Assembly: GCF_012978815.1 (NCBI RefSeq)
Contig: NZ_LIWR01000006.1
Span: forward strand, 1-64,000
From: Campylobacter sp. RM16189
GTDB lineage: Bacteria; Campylobacterota; Campylobacteria; Campylobacterales; Campylobacteraceae
Length of the DNA: 64,000 nt
Direction of reading: 5' to 3'
Position numbers and translations under genes: made by a program. This document shows positions 57,862-64,000 of the stretch, piece by piece; positions within the stretch are counted from its first letter, which is position 1, and each line of letters opens with the position of its first letter. A model generated the notes under the pieces. The model saw nothing but the letters and a program-made list of their open reading frames with translations, did not search any database and was not told the origin of the DNA.

Positions 57862-58389
57862 ATGAAAACCGTTGTGATTATGTCGCATCCGTATTATAAA
57901 AATTCTAGGATAAATAAGGCTCTTTTTGAAGTAGCCAAAAGCATTAATAATGTAGAAGCAAGGCATCTAGAAGAGCTTTATGGGCATGATGCAAGCAAAA
58001 TTGATGTGATGGCCGAGCAAAAGATCCTTGAAAGTGCCGATAAAATAGTATTTCAATTTCCGATGTTTTGGTTAAATGTCCCTGCTATGCTAAAAGCATA
58101 TATGGATGAAGTTTTTACTTATGGCTGGGCTTATGGAAGCACCGGAGACAAGCTTAAAAATAAAGATTTTTACGTAGCTGTTAGTCTTGGAAGTTCCGAG
58201 TCTGAATATTCAAAAGAGGGCAAAATAAAGTTTAGTTTGGATGAAATTTTAATTCCTATTAAGATAACTGCAGGCTATTGTGGCATGAATTTTAAGGGCA
58301 TATTTGTAAGTGGTGGAGTTTATCGTATGAATGACGATGACATTACAAATTGCTCTCAAAGATATATTGAACTACTTAAAGGCAAGTAA
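57862..58389 (+). CDS. NAD(P)H:quinone oxidoreductase, flavodoxin-like fold
   Basis: A 175-residue flavoprotein of the KefG/MdaB type. The FMN-binding start VVIMSHPYYKNSRINKALFE resembles the family; IVFQFPMFWLNVPAMLKAYMDEVFTYGWAYG split near residue 75-95 is its conserved core. Such enzymes do two-electron quinone reduction and protect against redox stress; one branch regulates Kef potassium channels. The physiological substrate is unknown. Single gene between a lipoprotein gene and mqnA. Confidence 0.85.
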   Translation: MKTVVIMSHPYYKNSRINKALFEVAKSINNVEARHLEELYGHDASKIDVMAEQKILESADKIVFQFPMFWLNVPAMLKAYMDEVFTYGWAYGSTGDKLKNKDFYVAVSLGSSESEYSKEGKIKFSLDEILIPIKITAGYCGMNFKGIFVSGGVYRMNDDDITNCSQRYIELLKGK

Positions 58390-58437
58390 ATTTGATATGT
58401 CAGAGCTTCTTAGCCACTTAAATTTAAGGAAGTCTTT

Positions 58438-59121
58438 TTGATATTTGGCAAGATAGATTATCTTAACTTACTTCCTTTTCATATATTTTTAAAACGCTAC
58501 ACTTTAACAAGTTACTCTAAAAAAACAATTGAGTTTAAAAAGGGTGTTCCAAGTAAGCTAAATAAAGACTTGCGTGCACGCCGTATAGATGCTGCCGTGG
58601 TTTCTAGCGTGGAGAGCTTTAAAAAGCGATATAAAAAGCTAAATTTTGGAATTGTTGCAAAAGACGAGGTAAAAAGCGTATTAGTTCGTAAAAACTCTAT
58701 TTCAAAGTCTGATCCCGCTTCTGCTTCATCAAATTTGTTGGCTAAAATTTTAGATATAAAAGGCGAAATTATTATAGGAGATAGAGCGTTAAAAGCATAT
58801 CTTAATGAAGGTAGAGATAAATTTTACGATTTGGCTCAAGAGTGGAAAGAGCGCACAAATTTACCATTTGTTTTTGGTCGATTTTCTTGCACAAAAGATT
58901 ATCAACTCTATAAAAACTTATCTCGAAATTTTCTAAAACAAAACATCAAAATACCAAACTATATATTAAAGCAGTATGCTGATAGCAGAGGCGTTAAAGG
59001 CGAAGATATCAGATGGTATTTGAAATTTATAAGCTACAAGATAGATAAAAAAGAGCAAAAAGCACTTAAAATATTTTCTAAAGAGGCTAGATTACTCAAA
59101 TTTAAGCGCCAAATCGCTTAA
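58438..59121 (+). CDS. mqnA: Chorismate dehydratase MqnA (menaquinone, futalosine pathway)
   Basis: Converts chorismate to 3-enolpyruvyl-benzoate, the first futalosine-pathway step. The start is TTG 58438 with AAGGA 7 nt upstream. The protein opens with the MqnA signature GKIDYLNLLPFHIF and later has RRIDAAVVSSVESF and IIGDRALKAYL. At 227 residues it is clearly shorter than typical MqnA proteins of about 270-280, which seems to be a Campylobacter trait. The mature pathway also needs mqnD, present at 3.5 kb. The last nine codons lie within a terminator stem. Confidence 0.85.
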   Translation: MIFGKIDYLNLLPFHIFLKRYTLTSYSKKTIEFKKGVPSKLNKDLRARRIDAAVVSSVESFKKRYKKLNFGIVAKDEVKSVLVRKNSISKSDPASASSNLLAKILDIKGEIIIGDRALKAYLNEGRDKFYDLAQEWKERTNLPFVFGRFSCTKDYQLYKNLSRNFLKQNIKIPNYILKQYADSRGVKGEDIRWYLKFISYKIDKKEQKALKIFSKEARLLKFKRQIA

Positions 59122-59128
59122 ATTTGAG
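59095..59128. terminator. Bidirectional terminator overlapping the mqnA end
   Basis: A perfect 14-bp stem, CTCAAATTTAAGCG (59095-59108) with CGCTTAAATTTGAG (59115-59128), loop CCAAAT. It starts inside the mqnA coding sequence and includes its TAA (59119-59121); it serves the convergent torD-like gene as well. Confidence 0.82.
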
Positions 59129-59137
59129 ATAAACTGC

Positions 59138-59851
59138 TTAAGCCTCATCTTGAATAACAGGAGTAAACTCTTCCCATCTAAGCTTTGTTTTTGCTGTCGG
59201 CATCTTGCTTTGGAACGGCTCTTTTTTCATAGATGCTACGGCAACACTATCGCCTTCGGGTTTAACAGGCGCTTCAACTGCCAATAAAACTCTATCGATT
59301 TGTATTAAAATCTCCACTAGCTTAGCGTAAGAGTTGAAAAAATTTGCACTTTTATGCTTTTGCAAAAGTGAAGCAAACTCATCTGCAAAGTTATTTACAA
59401 CCTCTTTAAATAGTTTTTCGCTAATGTTGTTTGCGCCGTTAATCTCGTCGTTTAAAAATGTAGCCATAATGAGAAATACAAATCCAATAAAATCTTCACT
59501 ATCTTTGCAAATCTCACTATTGCGGCGATAAGGACTGAGTTTCAGGCACTCTATAGTTCTAAGCCTGGCCGCTCCATCATCTCTTCCGTCCTCGTAAAAT
59601 GAGGCGTTAAGAGGTATGTTTGAGTAGGCGAGATCAAATAAAACCTCGTTTTGTTCTTTTAAAAAAGCATCAAAATCAAATGCTTGTAAATTTTTAAACG
59701 CCTGATCCATCTCTTGTGTTAATGGATTTTGCGCTAAATACTCAAGTTGACTCTTCCATATTTTAAATTTCTCATCATTTTCATGAAAAAATAAAGGAAA
59801 CGATAAAAATTCATAAAGGTATGCGCGCGCTTTTGTTATATTTTTATCCAT
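59138..59851 (-). CDS. TorD-family chaperone, probably for formate dehydrogenase
   Basis: A 237-residue all-helical cytoplasmic protein of the TorD/DmsD redox-enzyme maturation family: ARAYLYEFLSFPLFF at the start and the degenerate E-P-D-H region around LNASFYEDGRDDGAARLR near residue 80. These chaperones hold a molybdoenzyme precursor until its cofactor is in place. The C-terminal tail ends KTKLRWEEFTPVIQ. It overlaps the polyferredoxin gene by 8 bp, and selA-selB lie beyond, which points to selenium-dependent formate dehydrogenase as the client (inference). Confidence 0.72.
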   Translation of the reverse strand: MDKNITKARAYLYEFLSFPLFFHENDEKFKIWKSQLEYLAQNPLTQEMDQAFKNLQAFDFDAFLKEQNEVLFDLAYSNIPLNASFYEDGRDDGAARLRTIECLKLSPYRRNSEICKDSEDFIGFVFLIMATFLNDEINGANNISEKLFKEVVNNFADEFASLLQKHKSANFFNSYAKLVEILIQIDRVLLAVEAPVKPEGDSVAVASMKKEPFQSKMPTAKTKLRWEEFTPVIQDEA

Positions 59852-61535
59852 TTAATATATCCTTGTGCATAGCTTCGATTTGTGCTTTTACCATTACTTT
59901 TGCCTTGCAATCGGAGCAGCAATATAGAGTTTTTAGCTTAACCGGATCGTTTGCAAATTTAGGCGACATAATCGCAGCGATTTTTTCGACAGCCTTTTTG
60001 GTTGCAAATTCTTTGCCACACTCTATACATGCGAACAATTCATCTTTTGCAAGTTCGTTGTATACGAAGTATTCAGGCTTAAGTTCTATTTGACCTCGTT
60101 TTAATACTATCGTATCTTCCTCCGCACAACTTAACTCGCAATATCCGCAGTTGGTGCAGATGCTTGGGTTAAACATTATCGAGTTTGTTTTACTATCTGC
60201 TACTAAGGCGCTTACGTTACACGCTCCGACACAGCTTAGGCATAGAGTACAGCTGTCGCGGTTTATCTCTACTGTTCCGTAGCTGATATTTTCTCCAGTT
60301 TTTACTACTCCTAGGTTTTCGTCTCCGACAAACCACTCTAAGCGTTTTGCGAAAATTTCGCGCTTAGGCATAGCGTATTCACTCATTGAATGCTGCGAGC
60401 CATCTATTAAAGAGGCTCTTTGTAAAGCATCTTTTAGTTCGCTTTCATTCATCGCTACCTCAATTGCCTGGCGGTTAAATTTGATGTTATAAATTTGATT
60501 GACGATTAAGATTGCATCTTTTGTGCCTTTACTTGCAAAGTCCGTATAAAAGATCACGCTAGAGCCACTCTCTTGCAAAAGAGTCATAAAGTGAGATTCA
60601 TGAAGCCATTTTTCTCCCTCTATTGCAAATGGAAGCACATTTTGAGGTAGCTTTAGACTTAATTTTTCTAAATTCATTTTCTTTGGAATTATAAGCGGAA
60701 TTTTACCTTTGTACATCTTTGCGGTATCTACAAACGAATTTCTAGGCATATGCGAATAATCAAGCGCTCCGCTAGGGCATACGCTAATACATCCCCCACA
60801 GCCCAAACAGTCTATATGAGAGAATACAAGGTGTTTTGTCTCATCTTCTTTTAGTATCGCTACCGTAGGGCATACTTCTGCACATCTGCCGCAAATTTCT
60901 TGTCTGCGCTCATGGTATTGACAGATTGTGGAGTCATAGCTTATATGGGTTTTGTATTTAAAACTTGGACTTTTTTCGTTTAGTAAATTTAAAGCATCCT
61001 CATCGCTCATATTAGCTATTTCATAACAGCCACTCTGTTTTAACATATAATCTCTTGCGTTTTCAACGAGTAAAAAGTCGCAATCTATCTCGAATTCATC
61101 GTTTGCGCGAAGCACTATGACGCTTAGTTCGCCAGCTGCACCATATAAAAATTTTACTTCAAAGTGAGTAAGCTCAATAACTTTAAATCCGTTTTCTTTA
61201 AGTAGATTAGCTAAATTTTCACGTCCTATGTTGCTTACTAATACTACGTTTTTACCGACGGTTTTTTCATGATCCACATCTCTTGCCAGATCAAATGCAT
61301 TTGCTCTGGCCTCATATAGTAAAAGCGTATTTTTAGCCTTATCAAGCACGCTATCTTCGCTATTTTTTAAGTAAAAATTTATCTCGTTAGCTACTATATT
61401 TGCCTTTAGTTTTGGCGAATTTGACACAAGGTATTCGCCCTCTTTTGAGATATCAATCTGCTCATTTAGCATAATGGTATCGTCAAAATCGTTATAAAAG
61501 CCAAATTCTTTCATTTTTTGTTCTCCCATTATCAA
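59844..61535 (-). CDS. Polyferredoxin linked to formate dehydrogenase maturation
   Basis: A 563-residue cytoplasmic iron-sulfur protein. Four cysteine clusters can be seen: CGRCAEVCP near residue 215, CLGCGGCISVCPSG near 243, CTLCLSCVGACN near 435, and CTNCGYCELSC near 465, each a 4Fe-4S ferredoxin type. The end has two CxxC pairs (CIECG and CCSDCKAKV) that may hold zinc. The region between (300-430) is a non-cysteine domain. C. jejuni has a similar ferredoxin beside selA-selB (recalled Cj1377c). I infer an electron-transfer or sulfur-transfer role in formate dehydrogenase or selenium metabolism; the true function is unknown. Confidence 0.75.
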   Translation of the reverse strand: MIMGEQKMKEFGFYNDFDDTIMLNEQIDISKEGEYLVSNSPKLKANIVANEINFYLKNSEDSVLDKAKNTLLLYEARANAFDLARDVDHEKTVGKNVVLVSNIGRENLANLLKENGFKVIELTHFEVKFLYGAAGELSVIVLRANDEFEIDCDFLLVENARDYMLKQSGCYEIANMSDEDALNLLNEKSPSFKYKTHISYDSTICQYHERRQEICGRCAEVCPTVAILKEDETKHLVFSHIDCLGCGGCISVCPSGALDYSHMPRNSFVDTAKMYKGKIPLIIPKKMNLEKLSLKLPQNVLPFAIEGEKWLHESHFMTLLQESGSSVIFYTDFASKGTKDAILIVNQIYNIKFNRQAIEVAMNESELKDALQRASLIDGSQHSMSEYAMPKREIFAKRLEWFVGDENLGVVKTGENISYGTVEINRDSCTLCLSCVGACNVSALVADSKTNSIMFNPSICTNCGYCELSCAEEDTIVLKRGQIELKPEYFVYNELAKDELFACIECGKEFATKKAVEKIAAIMSPKFANDPVKLKTLYCCSDCKAKVMVKAQIEAMHKDILNG

Positions 61536-61623
61536 AAACTACTGCATTTTATTATTTATGCCATTAATAGGTACTGAATTTTTTAATCTATTTTTTATAT
61601 TAAAGCTAAAGATTGTTTTAGTT

Positions 61624-61634
61624 TATGATACAAT
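61624..61634 (+). promoter_or_regulatory. Probable extended -10 promoter of selA-selB
   Basis: TATGATACAAT, containing the TGATACAAT element (hexamer 61629-61634), 37 bp before the selA ATG. Confidence 0.5.
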
Positions 61635-61670
61635 TTGTGCAGTAAAACAAAATTACTTGGAGAGTGCTTT

Positions 61671-63008
61671 ATGAGCAAATTTAAGAAACTTCCGCAGATT
61701 GATAAGATATTAAAATGTCCAGAGTTTAAAGATAAAATTTCGTCTTTTGTAACCGAGTTTGCAAGAGATGAGATAGAGTTTCAAAGAGCTCAAATTTCAC
61801 TTGGCAAACCATGCGCCGAATTTGAAAAAATTATAAAAAATATCCTAAAAAGATATGAAAAATTTCAAAGATCATCACTTCAAAAAGTGATAAATGCAAC
61901 CGGTGTCATAGTGCATACAAACCTTGGAAGAAGCGTTATAGACCAAGAAATTTTAAATAGAGCCAAAGATATTATCTGCTCATATTCAAATTTAGAATAT
62001 AGCCTTGATAAAGGTGCTAGATCTAATCGTTATGACTATGTCGGATCACTTTTGGCAAATTTATTTGGTTTTGAAGATGCTATTGTAGTAAATAATAACG
62101 CAAGTGCTGTATTTTTGGTGCTAAATACCTTTGCAAAAAACGGCGAAGCCATTATCAGTAGAGGTGAACTGGTCGAAATCGGAGGCAGTTTTAGAGTACC
62201 TGAAGTGATGTTAAATTCAGGAGCAATTTTAAAAGAAATAGGCACTACTAACAAAACAAATATAGATGATTATAAGAGTGCTATTAGTGAAAATTCCAAA
62301 ATGATTTTAAAAGTGCATCGCTCAAATTTTGATATTGTAGGTTTTAGCGAAGAAGTAGATATGAGCGAGCTTTCAAATTTGGCTAAAAAACATGAGATAT
62401 TGGATTATTACGATCTTGGAAGCGGATATATAGGTAGTTTGCCTTATGGGCTTGAGCATGGAGAGATTAGTTTGGCAAGCCTGGCTAAAAATGGAGTCTC
62501 GCTTGTTAGCTTTAGTGGGGATAAGCTATTTGGCTCTGTGCAGTGCGGAATAATTTTAGGCAAAAAAGATCTGATAGAAAAGCTTAAGAAAAACCAACTT
62601 TTACGCATGCTTCGCGTAGATAAGGTTATAATTTCGATTTTAAGCGAGAGTGTAAAGGCGTATATAAACCGTGAATTTGAGCTTGTAACCACTTTAAAAC
62701 ATCTTTATAAAAGTATTGACGAGCTTAAAGAGTTGGCAAATAAAATCAACTCAAATTTAAAATCCCAGCTAAAAGTAGTAGACACTAAGACCTTTGTAGG
62801 CGGAGGAACTATGCCAAATAAGGCTATTCCTAGCGTGGCTTTAGCTTTAGGTGGTGATGCAAATTTAAATGAATTGAAATTTAGAGAGAAAAATGTGATC
62901 GGTCGCATCGAAAATGGAGAATTTTTACTTGATTTAAGAAGTGTTTTGGATAGTGATTTAAAGGAGCTCATAAAAGTAATAAACGAGATAGGAGAAGCGA
63001 ATGAATAG
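61671..63008 (+). CDS. selA: L-seryl-tRNA(Sec) selenium transferase
   Basis: PLP enzyme converting Ser-tRNA(Sec) to Sec-tRNA(Sec) using selenophosphate. I use ATG 61671 (GGAGAG upstream), giving 445 residues starting MSKFKKLPQIDKIL; the longer frame to 61635 has no ribosome site. Motifs: NATGVIVHTNLGRS near residue 75, NNNASAVFLVLNTFA near 130, GGSFRVPEVM, and the PLP lysine in SFSGDKLFGSVQCG near 280. It overlaps selB by 8 bp. The presence of selA-selB implies that the organism makes selenocysteine, most likely for formate dehydrogenase. Confidence 0.95.
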   Translation: MSKFKKLPQIDKILKCPEFKDKISSFVTEFARDEIEFQRAQISLGKPCAEFEKIIKNILKRYEKFQRSSLQKVINATGVIVHTNLGRSVIDQEILNRAKDIICSYSNLEYSLDKGARSNRYDYVGSLLANLFGFEDAIVVNNNASAVFLVLNTFAKNGEAIISRGELVEIGGSFRVPEVMLNSGAILKEIGTTNKTNIDDYKSAISENSKMILKVHRSNFDIVGFSEEVDMSELSNLAKKHEILDYYDLGSGYIGSLPYGLEHGEISLASLAKNGVSLVSFSGDKLFGSVQCGIILGKKDLIEKLKKNQLLRMLRVDKVIISILSESVKAYINREFELVTTLKHLYKSIDELKELANKINSNLKSQLKVVDTKTFVGGGTMPNKAIPSVALALGGDANLNELKFREKNVIGRIENGEFLLDLRSVLDSDLKELIKVINEIGEANE

Positions 63009-64000
63009 CTTGATAATAGGAACAGCCGGGCATATAGATCATGGTAAGACAGCCCTTATAAAGGAGCTAAACGGCTTTGAAGGAGATGGACTTGAAGAGG
63101 AGAAGAAGCGTGGCATCACGATAGATCTTAGCTTCTCAAATTTAAGCAGAGGCGATTCAAATATCGCTTTTATCGATGTGCCTGGTCATGAAAGCTTGGT
63201 TAAAACCATGATAAGTGGCGCATATGGATTTGATGCATGTTTATTTGTTGTAGCGGCGGATGACGGACTTATGCCTCAAAGCTTAGAGCATTTACAAATT
63301 TTAAATTTACTTAGCGTAAAGTCTTTGATAGTCGCGATAACAAAGAGTGATTTGGTTTCTAAAGAGCTTTTAGACCAAAGAGAGAATGAGATAAGAGAGG
63401 CTATAAAAAGCTATCAAAATCTTGAAATTTTAGAAATTTTTAGAGTCAGTATAAAAGATAAATCCAGTATTGACGAGCTTAGAAACTATCTTTTTACTTT
63501 ACAAGCCAAAAAACTTAGCGAAGATGGTGTTTTTCGCTACTACATAGATAGGGTATTTAGTGTAAAGGGTATCGGAAATGTCGTAACCGGAACCGTGATA
63601 GAAGGAAGTGTTAGGAAAAACGAGAGGTTATTTAACTACGGTGCAAACAAAGAGGTGCAGGTTAGAAGCGTTCAGATCCACGATCGTTTCGTAGATATGG
63701 CTCATCAAAGCAACCGTGTGGCATTAAATTTAACCGGAATTGAACTAAGCGAGCTTAAAAAGGGTCAGTTGCTAAGTAAAAAGGGATTTTTTAGAGGCTT
63801 TAAAGAAGCTGATTGTATAGTAATTGCAAAAAATTTAATACATAATGAAAGCGTTACTTTTTGCGTGGGAGCTAGATCAATTAGTGCTAAAGTGCTGATT
63901 TTAACTCAGAAAAACGATAACTATTTCGTGACATTTAAATTTGATAAGGATATGTTTTTAAAATTTGATGAACCTTTTGTTTTGATAGCCAATTCTCGTG
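63001..64000 (+). CDS. selB: Selenocysteine-specific elongation factor SelB (5' part)
   Basis: Delivers Sec-tRNA(Sec) to UGA codons followed by a SECIS hairpin. The frame opens at ATG 63001 within the selA end and stays open to the window edge (333 codons), so the gene is truncated only by the window. GTPase motifs: GTAGHIDHGKTALIKELNG near residue 6, a KKRGITIDLSFS switch region, DVPGHESLV (G3) and ITKSDL (G4). The second domain begins near FRYYIDRVFSVKGIGNVVTGTV. The C-terminal winged-helix domains lie outside. Confidence 0.94.
   Translation, partial: MNSLIIGTAGHIDHGKTALIKELNGFEGDGLEEEKKRGITIDLSFSNLSRGDSNIAFIDVPGHESLVKTMISGAYGFDACLFVVAADDGLMPQSLEHLQILNLLSVKSLIVAITKSDLVSKELLDQRENEIREAIKSYQNLEILEIFRVSIKDKSSIDELRNYLFTLQAKKLSEDGVFRYYIDRVFSVKGIGNVVTGTVIEGSVRKNERLFNYGANKEVQVRSVQIHDRFVDMAHQSNRVALNLTGIELSELKKGQLLSKKGFFRGFKEADCIVIAKNLIHNESVTFCVGARSISAKVLILTQKNDNYFVTFKFDKDMFLKFDEPFVLIANSR

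Overview
The window is a chromosomal segment of a Campylobacter species that is not C. jejuni. The evidence is the AT-rich coding style, the single-flagellin and pseudaminic-acid locus, futalosine menaquinone genes, and gene neighbourhoods that match remembered C. jejuni order: tsaD-dxr-cdsA-NFACT-mobA-pldA, cysQ-gltA-antiporter-bioB-topA, recA-eno-ftsB-like-AMIN, and mqnA-upp-malic enzyme-gltX-surA-accC-accB-dcd-pseB-pseC. Species was not determined. I see no tRNA, rRNA, CRISPR array or intact insertion sequence.

Layout. 0-8 kb: housekeeping genes (NAD salvage, a Cys-rich Sel1 protein, murB, fliQ, mqnD, recA-eno-ftsB-like-AMIN protein). 8-13 kb: a respiratory module, consisting of an octaheme MccA-type sulfite reductase behind an AT-rich 0.7-kb leader with a compact folded-RNA candidate, then a single-chain rhodanese/hexaheme cytochrome c/cytochrome b protein that probably supplies its electrons. 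13-15.5 kb: glycerate uptake and phosphorylation. 15.5-33 kb: mostly core genes (YceI, pldA, mobA, leuC, NFACT protein, cdsA, dxr, uracil permease, tsaD, cysQ, gltA, antiporter, bioB, a metallophosphatase broken by a nonsense codon, topA).

32-48 kb: the flagellar glycosylation region. flaA has a sigma-28 promoter. A leftward operon licD-like, pseB, C, F, G, H, I and maf makes pseudaminic acid and attaches it to flagellin. Between pseB and dcd sits about 6 kb of more AT-rich accessory DNA: a choline kinase/choline permease/CTP:phosphocholine cytidylyltransferase operon (licABC-like) with a GNAT acyltransferase, and a rightward acyl-carrier-protein/SDR/AMP-ligase cassette. With the LicD-like gene heading the pse operon, this forms a complete predicted phosphocholine-decoration pathway coupled to flagellin glycosylation. 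It is the most interesting candidate system here, with the mccA/rhodanese-cytochrome module second.

48-64 kb: dcd, an SDR epimerase, molybdate transporter modAB without modC, accB-accC, an SDR, a SurA-like chaperone, gltX, malic enzyme, upp, a lipoprotein, a flavodoxin-fold quinone reductase, mqnA, and a formate-dehydrogenase/selenium block (TorD-like chaperone, polyferredoxin, selA, and selB cut by the window end). Many operons end in long perfect hairpins, several overlapping stop codons. Starts were corrected where a Shine-Dalgarno site, signal peptide or gene overlap argued for it.
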